Of a DNA stretch of 64,000 nucleotides, positions 35,701 to 50,700 are shown piece by piece; the first letter of the stretch is position 1, and every line of letters starts with the position of its first letter. Origin of the DNA: Trachythela sp. YZ-2020 (lineage: Eukaryota; Cnidaria; Anthozoa; Malacalcyonacea; Clavulariidae); assembly GCA_016169945.1 (NCBI GenBank), contig JADLSH010000367.1, forward strand, positions 5,268,001 through 5,332,000, in the 5' to 3' direction. The notes below the pieces were generated by a model, which was given only the letters and a program-made list of their open reading frames with translations, was not told where the DNA came from and searched no databases. The position numbers and the translations under genes are program-made.

Positions 35701-38700
35701 ACATGGTTGCGCGGAAATATGGAATTTATTTCGAGTGTTGAAGAGAATATTGCTCACGAGTGAGCAATATTCTCTTCAACACGAGAAATAAATTCCATAT
35801 TTCCAAGCAACCATGTACTATTCTGTTTATTTTATAAACAAATTATAAACAAACGACAATTCATATAGAAACTCAAAACAAATATGTAAATAGTACACAA
35901 ATAGTAATAGGTTTTTGATTGGCTTGCAAAAATTATATTTTCACACGTAAAAATATCGTATTTTTTACGTGTGTTTTAAATACGATTTTTCTCAGTGGCA
36001 TAAAACTCTATAATTATAACACTTATGTTTATATAATAAAATGGGTTAATACCTCTACTAGAGTACTAAAATTTAGACATGAAACATTGGTGGCATTTTC
36101 TACTCAATTGGGGTTTAACCCATTAAGCTGCAATGCACCCTGGCCTAATCCACCTCAGTTTGTCATTTTACTCAGTATAATGCCAGGAAATTTTACTTAT
36201 CAAGGGGAAAGTGTTGGCCATTATTATTGTGTTCAATAAATAATGTAGCCAGTAGTTCATTTTTCTATGTACATACTAATGATGTAAGGAAAAGTGTAAA
36301 TGCATTATATTACATGTTACATTTGTGTCATTACCTGACTACCAGCATTGTAAAAGTGTCAGTAAAGCCCCGTTTACACTACGCACGATTATTGGCACGG
36401 CAGAGACTAATCTAATCCGTGCCGTGCCAAATATTGAGCGTAGTGTAAACGGGCCTTAAATAAACTATAATAAAAATGTTGTATATATTATCATTATCCC
36501 TATCTTATCTTTAGCCCCACATACAATTGACCAGTGAAAACACCTACCCCTAGCAAAACTCGATCAGTATAGAAAACTATTGAATGGTATAGAACAATTG
36601 ATTACAACTTGTGGTTCCACTTTCATATCCTGAAAATATTGGAGTAGGCTAAGGTCAGAAACTTTTTGCTTGACATTGGTCAACAATGGCCATTGGTTGT
36701 CATCAGCTGGCATTGCCACGACACATAAACATTAATTTCAAATATACAAAGTTCAATTAACAATAACTGTGACAACAACACCATTTTTGGCATCTGCACT
36801 GTATATCTGTACTTGGCAGGTACTGTACAAGCAGACAATTGCAACCACATGGAAAAAGACACTTGTGTCAGCAGAAAAATAGAGGATTGGTTGGGGAAAA
36901 GGAACCACAGGATATTTTTTGTTAGGACCTAACAGATTTAATGAATGTTTTAACTATAAAGTTATCTCATTAACTTAATTTATATATTTTCCATTTTATA
37001 CATAAACCAGACTTTGCAACACAAACCACCATTGGCCAAATATGGTGGTTGGCAAACAGTCACATTGATCCCAGGTGATGGCATTGGTCCTGAGCTTGCT
37101 AATACAGTACAAGATTTGTTTAAGTAAGTTGCAGTATTTTAGAGTTAATCTTCATTTTAGCTTTGGTTCAATAATGAATGATGTGAGAACTCAAAAACCA
37201 TGCCCTGAACCAGTTTTTTAAAGAAAAACATGTTTATCAATTATGATATTTTCTCCATGGATGAAATTTCTAAGAAATTTCTGAATGTATATCTTTTCAG
37301 CCATGTGGGTGTTCCTGTAAATTTTGAAGTCTTGGAATTAAGGTATTGGAATTTCCTTATGCAGTTTAGATCACAATTTTTAATATTTAGTTTTACAGCA
37401 ATTATTTTTTATGTTACACTCTGTCAAATTGATTAATGCATTTGAGCCAAGTAATTTGAAGTTAGGCCCCATACAAATGAGCATCTTTCCTTGAGATGGT
37501 TTACAATAAAACTTTGACAACCTGCTTTAGGGCCTTTAGCAGTTTTCCCAACGATCAGCTCCTCGCTAACCCCTCAACAGTCAGCTACTCCCACCTTCTG
37601 TGGCATGCCTGACATCTCTGCATGCAGAGAAGAAAAACCTGTTGGAAGATGGAAATTTTTAATTTTAAGAATATCCAAAACTATAGTTAGGACACACATT
37701 TTGAAAACATGCAGTTAATTAGTTGGTACAATAACCCCGTTATTTAAATGTCCCAAGGGCCAAGACCCGCTCGCATGATCGAAAGTCTCGCTGAGTGAGG
37801 GTGGAAATCTCCGATGGGATAGGATGCCACACACGCGATTGAAATGCCGACACAATAATTTGGGGTGTGCAGTGCCAGTGGGTGATAATTCAATTCCAGT
37901 GTCATGGTGCTTTCAAATATCACTTCGGAAAAAGACTATTGTTAGGTGACATTGTTCCTTGAAAGGACAAAGAAAAGTATAATTTTTTGCCTTTTTTACC
38001 ACAACGTGTAACCAAAAGCCTCGAGTCCTCGACTATACCTGTGTAACCATAGGCATAGACAATCCAGGCAGAAGACATGTTTTCTGACAATCAATTCACT
38101 ACACGTATATGGACATTGAAATCCTTAATGAACAAATGAACTATCGTACATGGACCTTGACAATTGACATCATACAAAAATTTTCTAAAGGCCGGTCCAA
38201 CATGTTGGTCCAACATTATCCTACATTGTTGGATGCAAAAATTGTTGGGTCTGTTTGAACATTATGTTTGCGGTAATGTTGGCGGATGTTGGAAGATGTT
38301 AGATCAGGTTTGACTTTATTCAAAATTTTCATCCAACATTATTGAACCAACAATATTACAGTTTACACTGTGTCGAACTGGTCTTGTGGAACGAGCCTTA
38401 ATATTCGTTCTACACGAAGGCATATTAAGTTATCAAAAATGGATGTTTCGTGGAAATTTCGTAGAATGATAAATTGATATAATAACTGACGAAGACGGAA
38501 ACTTTGTCAGCGATGGTTATAAACAGATGGATAGAATTGTTGATAGTATATACAACATATTATAGTAGCCAATTAGGTCTACTTGACAATTGTGCTAGTG
38601 CTACTACAATGGATTTGTAAATTATTAATAGTAGCGAAATGCGTTCACGTGGTTTTCCTTCCAAAAAACCGATTGCAAAACTCGATTGACTTTCAATCGT

Positions 38701-41700
38701 TTAAGATATTTCAAGCATTCTGTTGTCTCTAGAAACTGTCTGACATGGCTGAAACGATAAACTGCGGGTCTTTAGGATCAAAGTTCTTGAATTTTCAGGT
38801 AGTTTGATCCTAAAGACCCGCAGCTTATGGTGTATAGACGCTACATACACTGGCACCACGCGTTCATGACATGTAGTATAAGAAGATTCAATATCTTGAA
38901 TTAAGAGAGAAAGTATCTTCCAATTCTTGGGGGTTAAATCTCGAAGAGGTTACCCACGAGCTATCGTCTGTATCGCCTACTTTTTATGCATTCGATCAAA
39001 CCTCTTCAGTTCTTTCTAAACTATATAAAAATATATAGTGTTAATTTAGCCATAAATATTTAAGTTATATATATATATATAGTTCATATTTTTCGCTAAA
39101 CATGGTGCAGTGCTATACCTAACACAGTCCGTTATTTATGAACAATTAATTTCCTTCAACTTAACGTCACATGCTAACGTTCACCATGTTGTGCTTCCAC
39201 TTGGTCTTGTAAGAGTGGTTCTTCAACCAATTTTGCACTTGGCTCTGAAAACAGATCCTTCTCCCCGTGGAAAAGCTTTTGCCAGAAGAAAGAAAGCAAG
39301 CGTGCGTGAAATGCCATTCTGAACCCAATCACTATCACCATACCTCCCCAGTATTTCCCAGATTCTTCTGGAAACGTGTTTTGGATTAGTGGTGCGACTT
39401 TATGGGCCACATCAAACATGATGGCGGTCAGTTTGCACGTTATTTCGACAAAATAAAGAGAAAGAGCAAGCCAGTAAATGACAAAATCGGAGTTTTTGTT
39501 GAGGCATTCCTTCCACCATGCGAGAGAACAACATTGTAGGCTTATCTTTTGCCAGTGTACACGAGGTAGATAATTTAAACAGCAGACAAGCAGAACGGTG
39601 ACAGGAGGCCATAGGAAGACAAGGATTGATATCAACAAACTGGTTGTTTCAAATCCCATGCTGAAGATACGAACGAAGTAATAGAGTGAGGAAACGGCGA
39701 GTAAGAAAATTAAAGAAAAGAAAGATCCTTTTTTGTAGATCTTTTTTGCTTTCTTAAGTTGGTAGTTTAACTTCTTGTGATTCAAGCGAAGGATAAGAAT
39801 AAGAAGTATAGAAGAAATGATCGACATGAAGAGCCAAGCAGAGACCCAGTGTCTGGGATTTGAGATGAAGAAACCTTGGCTGCAATTGATCACCGAAGCT
39901 TGCTCAAATACGATGCATTTTGTGTCGAATATGGAGAAAAAGATAATTGAAATGAACCAAGGGATAGAGAGCAAGACGAACAATACCTAAAATAAGATTA
40001 ATTAATCTGTGTTAACGTATGATCACTATGAGTATATGAAGAAGGTATTTACCAGCCTCGTACCCAGGCGCTGACGGCTGAAGAGGAAATTGCGAAAGAG
40101 AAAAAGTCGCGCTAAGCTGATACAGAGCTTAGCCACTGATCTGTATGTAGCAGCTTAGCGAGATTTTTTCTCTTTCGCGATTTCCTCTTAAGCGCCTGGG
40201 TACGAGGCTGTACCTAACTGGGGTCTGACATGGTATGTGTACACTAGATACCCAGTCCTAAATCAAAAGTCGGCTGAGAATTGATATCTGCAGAGAACTG
40301 ACTTTTAACTATATATATGTTGTCATGGAATTGGTCTTGGGACAATGCAAATGTTTTTTCGCTCCCTAGCGTGTTAGGGTGGGAAATAAAGAGCCTGGCT
40401 TGCGAGGTTAGTTTATATCACAGAGACTGACCTACATCTAACCTAACACCTGAGGTTCTGGCCACCTTTTATGCTTGGCCTGAAATTATGGTTTCAGCGG
40501 CTAGGTCAGTCAAAGTACGTTTACACTACAGGACTATAACTGCTTTAGGTCGAAGGATTTTACTACATCCCGGGCGTTCTTTGTCAGTGCCCGCGATCAC
40601 AATTAGGATTATCAGCGGTATATGATGATAACATTGAGTGTTTCCAGAGGAGTGTTTCCTTGTGTTTCCTAATGTTTCCTTCTGCATGATTCTTACTCCT
40701 GCCTCATTGCCTAACCCTAACCTTAACCCAGAAGGAAACATTAGGAAACACAAGGAAACGCTCCTCTGGAAACACTCAATGTTATCATCATATACCGCTG
40801 ATAATCAGCGGGCACAGACAAAGAACGCCCGGGATGTAGCAAAATCCTAGGTCGAATAGACCTAGCCTGCAATACAGTCAATCTGTATAATGTAGTATAA
40901 TAGCCGCCATTTTGCCGACTTATAGAATATATAGGCATAACTGCTGAATACAAAGTTGTCATTCATGCCAATAATTTCATTGTAGAGTAGCTTAAAGATA
41001 TATTGTACTCTTCTACTCTTTCAAGACTCAAGTAATCTACTTTTAACAAAGTGACTGTTGTAGTTTAGACTGAAACACAATTTCAATTGTAGCTGTAGTC
41101 AACATGTTTTGTAAAAATTTAAACAAATATTTAAACAATTACAGACAGACAGGACAGATATACAATATCTTTCTGCACTCTCAAAAGTGGTTTATACAGG
41201 GTACCTCAACTCTCAAGCTCTACATTTACTTTCGCTTCTATTCATAACACTGCGCAACACTCCGAGTTACTGGGGTTTCTATATTTCTTCACACAAAATT
41301 GTACTTAACCGCCAAAACAAATTTTATTATAAAAATATTGGTAAAATATCATTTTCAGGAGTTTATGACAATTTACCTTCAAGATGATGCCTATAATGCG
41401 ATCTCGCAATTTCGTCACAATTTCATTTTGAAAGTTGTTTTCTTCAGTCTCTTGGGCTTGGTTCAAAGCCTGGCTCTCATGTGGCTCAGCGACATTGATA
41501 CTGTTGCATTCTTCCTCCATAGTATTACTTTACCGGAAGACGCGACCCTTATTCTTTTCTTGCCTGTGATAAATTTATTTCAGCACCGAACTAATAAAGT
41601 CTGCTCTGTGAGACAGTCTAACGTATTTTGTTTATACATTTCTTGCAAAGCTACAAGCGAGTTTATTGTCAGCAAAGGGGAAACCCCATTGTATATGACC

Positions 41701-44700
41701 ATGCATGATTTGGCATAAAAATGTGTTTACGAAGACATTTCCTGGGAAATAAAAGTTAACTTAAGTTTAGTGTTCGCTTGTTAAAATTGTTTTAGACTTT
41801 AGTGCTTCTATAAGCATTGAGTTTTCAATATCTTTCAATAATAGTATAGAGTATAGAAATATTGGTAGCATTGAGTGGCAGTTAAGCCTGTTGCAGTCTG
41901 TTGCATGATGCTAAAAATGTATATGCGTTTTATATATGCATACTATAATCTTGCTGACAGACAAATTTTTCACAATCCTAGGCTCTAGAAGGCTCTAGCA
42001 CTTTATCATGCACTACAGGGCGTACAAAAACAAAGTCATATATTTGGGCTTATTTGGATAACACTCATGCCGATTGAAATTGACCTAGTAAGGACTAAGG
42101 TTGTTCTTTCTCACCAAGACCAAGTGGTCATATGTGAGAAAGATTTGAAAATTGAAATCGGTGGGGAAGCGTCACATATCGATTTGGCACTCGAGAAACG
42201 CAATGCGAACGGTTTTTGGTTTTTTGTTTTTTTGGGGGGGGGCTGTGATATTTCTCAGTGAGATATCGTTCAGAAATTCGATGATCTTGACATTTCGGAA
42301 TCATCTTCGGCAGAGTTTTAAAAATAGAACATCTTGATACAAACACTGGCCATTTGTTCTATACATTAATGTCTGATGCCTATGATTCGAGGATTATCTT
42401 TCCCAGCATGCCATGAGAGTTCGGACGAACTGACCGTTTTGGACATCTTAAAACATCTTAGCACTTTCTTATAATTGCTTTAGTTTGAGATGCCCAAACG
42501 AGGATGAGAGTTGCAACTCTCGATCGCGTTTGACCACCAACTCTCATCGACTCTCACATTCACATTTTGATAAGAGTTGATGTCTGATGAGAGTTTTTGC
42601 ATATTACATCTCATTAAAAGGGAAAAAAATCAAGGAAAATAATTTAAACAAGCCTTGCATGGCTAATAACTTAAACTAATGGGCTTCGGTGGCGCAGTCG
42701 TCAGAGCAAGCGCCTTTCACCTCTGAGATCGTGAGTTCGATTCTCGCTGGAGACTCATGACACTTATGTGAAAAGAGTCGGTCAACGCTCTACCGAAAGT
42801 CGTGGGTTTTCTCCGGGTCCTCCAGTTTCCTCCCACAGGGAATGTTACCCTTCCATCGTATAGATGTGCTCCCTGATCAGACATAAGTCATACGGTGGCA
42901 GCCAGAGGCGCCTTCAATAAGCCTTCGACTCGATCAAGTCGAGCTGCGTCCTTCGTAATCAGCTCAGCTCTCAGCTGCAAGTAAGGATGATTAGCACACC
43001 CCCACTTACTATGTTTAACTCTAAGGGATGCAGAACCACTTACCACACCCTACAAAATATCTACACCTTCAACTGCTCAACTCTCCGATATTCAATTGAC
43101 AGACTCCAATTGACGTGCTGTCCAAGTTCTTGGACGTTGCATTCACAATCATTCCTATTATTACACACTTTATTTAAAGACGCTAGCCCCGACAACTATG
43201 TAAAAGTTGATTTCCACGGGAGGCGTCAATATAAAAATATTACATAGTAAAAAAAAGGAAGGATATAAAGAGGACATGCAACTATATACATAAATTATAT
43301 ACATTATCAAAACTGAGAAATGAAGGCTACTGAAGATTACGGTGTGTCCCAGGTAGAGATATGACTTGGTTATTAACATCGAATATTTTGTTTGATACAA
43401 TTTTTAAACGAGAAAACTGATTGAGCTAGCTTAGCTTCAAGCGGGAGGTCATTCCACATAAAAGCCCCGCTGTATTTAAAGCTTCTTTTAAGAAATTCTC
43501 TTTTTGGCTTTGGAAGGGCCAGATCGGTTTGGGAATTTCTAAGATTATAATTATTTTGTAAAGTATTCCTACTTAAGAATGAATCTTTCAGGGTCGGTGC
43601 AGCACTATTGCTCAAGACTTTATATACGAATGTAGCCTTAGATAAGTACCATCGTGTTTCCAAATTTTCCCAGTCAAGCCTTCGATATCACCATCTAGCG
43701 CCACTCATCTATGATTTTCAACACGGCTTCGTTAGGGGCAAATCAACAACAACACAACTGTCGATGCGATCTACGTCGATTTATCGAAGCCTTTGACAAA
43801 GTTCCACACAACCTGCTCTTACGTCTGGTGTACCACAAGGCTCTATACTTGGTCCGCTACTGTTTCTGGTGTATTGCAACGACGCCCAAGATTACATTCA
43901 GGCTAAGTCAACGCTCGCGCACTTTACCGACGATTCCAAACTCTACAAACCTCTTAACCTTCCTAGCTCTAGCCTCGCTTGAGGACGACCTTAACAACAT
44001 GCAGAAATGGAGCGTTGAAATGAAAATTGAATTCAACCCGAAGAAATGCAACGTAATCTCAAGAAAGAAATTGCCAAAGCAAACACAGTACAATCTCGAT
44101 GGTCACACATCATGGACCTTTGTATATCACTGTATCCAGTGATCTTTCATGGTCAAGGCATATCTAGGTCAATGCAGCGAAAGCTAACAAGACTCTGTCC
44201 TTATTATCATTAAAAGGTAATGCCCCTAGGGACATAAGCGACATCGCCACAAGAAGACTCCTGCATGGGGCCGGTTGTACGAAGACCAGATAGCGCTGTC
44301 CACTGGATGGTGATTTTTTCAACCGTTGCACAAATGCTTGAAAAGCTATAATAAAAAGAAACTTTAATATAAATACTATCGTTTAATCTGTTTTTTACCA
44401 ATCAACGGACAATTTTAGGACAACTGGCTTGTGTATTGCCCCCTCGTTAGGCCCAAGTTGGAGTATGCCAGTAATGTGTGGTCACCTTACTGTGCACCAT
44501 CAAACATCGCTCAATAATTGAGAATGTTCAGCGGCGAGCGACCAAGTGTATTTTAAGCTACCCCAAGGAAATGTCGTATACAGAAAGACTGAATAAAACG
44601 GAGCTCCTTACACTAGAATTCCGCAGAGATCTCGGACCTGATACTACTATTCAAATCTAAAATCGGACTTATACCTATTGATGTTTAATAACTATTTATG

Positions 44701-47700
44701 TACCCTAATTCCAGGCTATTAATCACGTAATTACGACTTTCTCACTAAACATCCGCAAATTATTAGATCAGCAATTCGGTGAAGCAGACTTCCATCTGAA
44801 CTGAAATCTTATGACTCAATATCCATAAAATTGGTAAAGCGAAATAACCATCATACAGCCCTCCTGGCTGTACTTAACTTTAAGTTGTATAGTTTATAGT
44901 GGTCATTTGTTGTTTATAGTGGTCAGGTATCAATTGAGACGCAAGTTCTGTTCCTTTCTCCAGTCACGCCCATTTATTTTGTAAGAATGTTGTGTTTTAG
45001 TGTCAGTATTCAATGCTTGTTTCATTGTTTGTACATATATGTATTGTGATGATTTCATTAAAGTTAATAATTTCAACTCTCATGCAACTCTTTTTCTCGT
45101 TTGACCGGCCAACGAGAGTTAATGAAAACTCTCATGCAAACTTTCGCTTGCCAAGTCTCGTCAACTCTCATCTTCGTTTGAAGAAAGTTATTATTGTGAC
45201 AATCAGCAACAATTTCTATTTCCATATACTCTTGTTTCCCCCGTGTCGTGCTATCGTTAATTATAGGCATTGCCATAGTCACATAGTTGTCTGTTGAAAC
45301 TCCAAATACGCCATTACTTGCTGTTAACTATAAAATTAATGTAAGAACAATAGATAGATAATTAATTGACGAAATATTTTTGTTTTGTTCTAGTGGTTTC
45401 AGTGATCGACAGCAATTAACAGATCGAATGGAGGATGTGTTAATCTCAATTCAAAGAAATGGAGTTGCACTAAAAGGCAAGATACGTTTCATAGTGTGTT
45501 AAAATAATCTTATATATTGCGAAAGTTCGCCATTTTATGTTAGCTAACATTTGGATACATTTGGTTTCTGCTGTAGTAAAAGTCGAGTTTGATACTCAGT
45601 GATCGAAATTCACTTTTATAGTTGTTAGTCTATGTTGCCTTTTTTCAGGGAACCTACACACTCCAATTGAAACTCCAAGTTTTAAGTCGCTTAATGTGCA
45701 ACTCAGGTGAATAATATAATACTATAAGAATTCTTAATTATTTATAGACAATGTTCATTTCCGCGACAAAACAAACTCTTTGAAATTACTTCGAGTATTC
45801 TATGAAAATAAAGTTACACTAAACGAAATCTAGTTGTGATCTACTATTGTTTTAACTTAATATTCGAGAAAATTATTTTCTTGGGGTATCTCTGTTAGAA
45901 AATTATATAATCTAGCAGAATAGAAGATACTAAAATATAATCATAAAGCCTTATTGGAGCGAGGCGCATACACTATATTTAGGTCGGCAATCTTACAGTT
46001 AAAATCAACTACCCATATTTAGTAGATTAATTTCGCATAAATATGTAATAAATTGCTTTATGTTAACAGAGTAAAGCTTGATCTTTACGCCAATGTTGTT
46101 AAATGCAAGTCGTTTGAAAACATTAAAACGAGGTAAGACAATCTTTATTAATAAAATGGATGATACACCTTGGCACCTTGTACCCAGGCTCATTCCTCTA
46201 AGATCCTCCAGCGTAGAGGTAGCCGGTAGGAGCCTGGGTACGGTCGAGGTTGTATTTTTACATGAGATATTTTTTACCCAATAGTATAGTTTGAAGATGA
46301 CATGAATTTTCTATACTTTTCTTTATTCATACATGCATATAAGTTCGCCCTTGAAATAACGAATTGGAAAATGATACAAATTTACATGACATTTTCTAAT
46401 AAAAACTAAATACAATGGCCACGCCATGTATACGTATACTGTATACATTAAAGATTGATGTACTAGATATACACGTGTATGGTTCGCAAATGTTACCAAC
46501 AGAAGAGGTTAGAAAACAGAAAGTGACTTGATTTAGTATATTTTAAACAGATACTTACCGCATATGTCTGCAAGACCGCGGAATACTGACTCTGTATTCT
46601 GCCTTCAGACATCAAAATGTTGATCTAGTGATGATCAGAGAAAATACAGAAGGAGAGTACAGTCATTTGGAACACGAGGTAATACGAACTTTAATGAATA
46701 ATAAGTAACGTTTACAACATGAGCGGCCATGCTGTATTGAATATACATTAATCACAAGCCGATCATCACAATCACAAGTCGGTATATACTCTATACGACA
46801 CGGACGCGAACCAATTCATATGCAAACAATAGTTACAACCACGAGTAATGTAACTAATTATCATTTCATTAATCATTTGTATGTGGTTTACAAGGATATA
46901 TACATGTGACGTTATCTTTGAAATTAGATTTGGTGCAATTATTCATCTCATTAATTATTCATGCTCATTAATTTCAATGAAAAGCTCATTAATTCAACGT
47001 GCAAACTTATTAATTTCACAATTGTTGAAATAAAAACCTGACCTATTTAATGCTTCTGTTGCAATCATAGAAATTCTAGTGTATCGATTCAATTATAAAT
47101 ATTAGATGCTAGAAATAGAGAGAACAGGTGAAAAGTAATTTATTTTGTTGTGCATGGTACAAACTCCAAAGTTATAACATAGAATGGCGAAAGTTGGTGT
47201 GCTGCTTTTGTAAAACATTTAGTGTTCAAACGTTCTGTCAGTGCCAAAATTCTCAAAATAAGACATCCAAACTTTCGACATGTACATGCTAATATTGAGT
47301 TGTTTGTGTCATTTCTGGTATTTAAAACTAAAATATCAAGACAAAAGTACCATGCGTCCATGCACCAAACAGTTCATTTCATTCTTTTCATTAAACCTGT
47401 TTTCCACTTCAATCGTAACGTACTGTAGAATTTTCCTTTTTGTAAGAAGTCATTAGTTTTACCCTGTATCGTGAATCACAAAAATTACATTTCGCCTTTC
47501 GGCACAATAGAGGGGTTTCACGTTAAATAATAAACTCTTAAAATCCAGTTTCTTATGCTGATACTTTAGCAGGTTTTATCCATCATTATGAAGAACATTC
47601 AAAAGTCGTTACACGCTAATTTTTAGGCACAACGTAATTGAAAAATGTTGGTTTGGCTTTCAAACGGATCAGTAATCTGTTTCAAATTACAGTTGTAGCA

Positions 47701-50700
47701 TTTTGGCTGAAGCGCTTTGAAATATTGGCATCGGCCAAAGTATGACTATTTTTTCAAATAGAATATTCAAATTGAACTTACAAACATATAAGCCACATAA
47801 TTTCTGATGAATAACCAAACTTTATGCATCAAATTACATTATACAAAATAGCTTTATCGGTCCTTTTTCTAATATCATGCTGACGTCAGCAGCATATTAA
47901 GGAAGGAATATTTGTATCAACCTAGAACTGTGAATATAACTCCAACAGTGAAGTCGGTATAATGATCTACAAAACATATAAAATAATTAGCTTTTCAGCT
48001 TTCGTTTTTAATATATTACACATTTTGTGACGCTACATGAAGTACCTCTATTGTCTGAAAATGAAGCCGGGAGTAAGCCATTTCTAACTTAACGGACCAA
48101 CTGACAACTTTTCTGACGTATTATGGTAAAAATGTATCGCTTGATATGCTGTATATGTGAAAATAAAACGACAGTCGGTATTTTTGAAGATTGTGGTATT
48201 GTGTTGAAGTTTGAAGACGTTTCAAAAAGAAATTGGGAGTTGGGACATTCTCTCCGTATAATTGCTTTGTTAGTCTTTACCAGAATGCAGCATAATGGTT
48301 GATTTGCAGTTTGAATTGGTAAACACATTCAAATATGTTATATTATTATTCTAGAATGTTCCTGGTGTTGTTGAAAGTCTTAAAATAATGACTGAAGAAA
48401 AATGCTCCAAAATTGCAAAGTTTGCATTCGAGTACGCGAGAGAAAATGGAAGAAAGAAGGTCACCTCTATTCATAAAGCTAACATAATGTAAGATATTGG
48501 ACACGTTAATAAGTGTCGCCATATTCCTTCGGGTTTCTATAAAGGTTTTGCACCATCGCGTAACTAAATTGTAAAATCTTTAACGTGCAACCTATAAAGC
48601 TGGCTCTTATGTCATTATAACAAGTATTCAAAACAAATTTCAAGTTGATACAATTAATGCATCCATCTGCCATCCAACATGGCCGTCAAAAAACAAATGC
48701 TCAAGGAAAGACGTGTTTTAATGCACATGTCCATATTCTGTTTACTATGATACTATATATTGCTTTTAAAAGCTAAATGAGTTTTTCGCGTATAGGTTTG
48801 GAAAAAACGTAGCTTTTCGGCATTTGACAATAATGCTGACATCGGCAATAAGAATTATTCAAACCTTCTTAACTCGCAACGAAATAATTGTATCGACTTG
48901 AAATATGTTTTGAATACTTATTATGACATATACAAACAGCTAGCTTTATGGGTTGCACGTTAAAGATATTAGAATTTAGTCACGTGATGATGCAAAACCT
49001 CCATTGCATTCTTGGTCGTCTAAAGTCTATATCGTAAGACTAAATAGCGCTAATCACTGGTCCTGTATTGCTATAACCAAACAACACAAACAGTGTATGT
49101 TTTTTTCTGTTATTTAATATTATAGGAAACTTGGCGATGGTCTTTTCCTGCGATGTTGTGATGAATTATCACGTGATTATCCTGATATTGAATACAACTC
49201 CATGATCATCGACAACTGTTGCATGCAGGTGACGTCTAGTGGTTCTCTTATATCCATGTGATTTTATATATACCTAACAATTAGTATATATATAATGAAT
49301 CTATATTTATACTGCTTATGCAATGAAATTTCATACCAGTTTCGTATGATTGCTTTCCCATTGTAAAGAAAATTCAAAATGACCAAATAAGAAATTTTAC
49401 CAAGCTTTCTTAGTTTACTTCATTGTGTAGATATTTAACCATATTTGAAATGCAAATTACCATCACCATGATGTCACATTATTGCATAATCTATACACTG
49501 TGTGTGATGTCATAAAATTAAACCGTGCATGTATGTTTTTGTCAACATATCACAAATATCATATGTTATATTTCAACAAATATGAATTCATTAAAAATTA
49601 TAAAAGTTCTTTTGAGCAAGTCATTATGCAATGTGATATCATAGTTACGCTAAGAAACATTGGCATCATTTGTTATTTGGTCATTTTGAATCTTTTCGGA
49701 GGTGAGGCAGAATTTTGAGGCTTAAAATCCCACATTTTCAGGGCAAAATTCCGCATTGTTTCTATTGTTTTTCTCAAAAATTCCACAACACATTACACAT
49801 GTTGAACCCCCCGAAATGTTTCAGTATTTACCATGCAATCATAAAAAGGTTGGCACAAGGTTTCGTTATATAAGCTCTGGTTAATTATATGTTATACACA
49901 ATGCTCATGATTAATAACAACTAGCTGCCTTATTTCTTTAACATTATCTATAGCTTGTTGCCAATCCTGAACAATTTGATGTGATGGTGATGCCTAATTT
50001 ATACGGAAATATTATCAGTAATATAGCGACATCTCTAGTTGGTGGGCCTGGCATGGTACCAGGAGAGAATATTGGTGATAACTACGCTTTATTTGAATCA
50101 GTACGGATTGTTTTTTCTTTCTAAATTTTTATTTAAGCCTTGTGTATATATGATTCTCGTTCCAGAACTCGTCTCGCCTTGTGGAATATTTTTGATGTAT
50201 TAAAATGAATCAGCCCGTATAATAGAAGAAAATTTTTTTTGAAAGCTTTGCAATAATAAATAAACGTGGTGTTATCCACAAACCAAAACAAATTATATTT
50301 ATCGCCATGCAAACATACAAATTAGCCTTCTCTGCAGGCATCTCTAATGGTATTGGGTTACTCTGTCAGGGCGAGAAAAACCCTGAAACCTGACACACAT
50401 GTCACCCCAATAGAGATGCCTGCGTATAGGAGGCTACATACAAATAACTTATGGTTTTCTGTTGCTGTCATTCTGTAATACTGGATTATACTGAAATATA
50501 TATGCGCAATTTTAGAATCTCACTAAGCGAGACGTCTCGTACATGCACAGGATTTCAGATCACTCAATTTAGATTGAGACAATTGACCTCAAAGATATAA
50601 AACGTTACCGTCAATAGCTTCAGTGTATGCCTCGAGTTTACACTTATAGGCTATATCATTCAAAGCGAATCGAAGTTCAGATATTGTTTCCAATCCCCTG

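Larger units (their letters stand above)
42492..45180. mobile_element. Possible composite between AAACGAGGATGAGAGTT ends
   Basis: The left edge reads AAACGAGGATGAGAGTTGCA. The right edge reads CAACTCTCATCTTCGTTTG, its approximate reverse complement. Both belong to the 16.7-kb MITE family. Between them are a SINE and a broken LINE. It could be one large element or two MITE copies that happen to bracket other insertions; I cannot decide. Confidence 0.4.

Noticed and set aside
41299..41718. 139-codon plus-strand frame
   Set aside because: It is antisense to the first exon of the nested membrane-protein gene, whose splice phase and acidic start are better supported.
42683..42760. tRNA gene
   Set aside because: A and B boxes are present, but the acceptor and T arms do not form a proper cloverleaf and the sequence continues into a SINE body.
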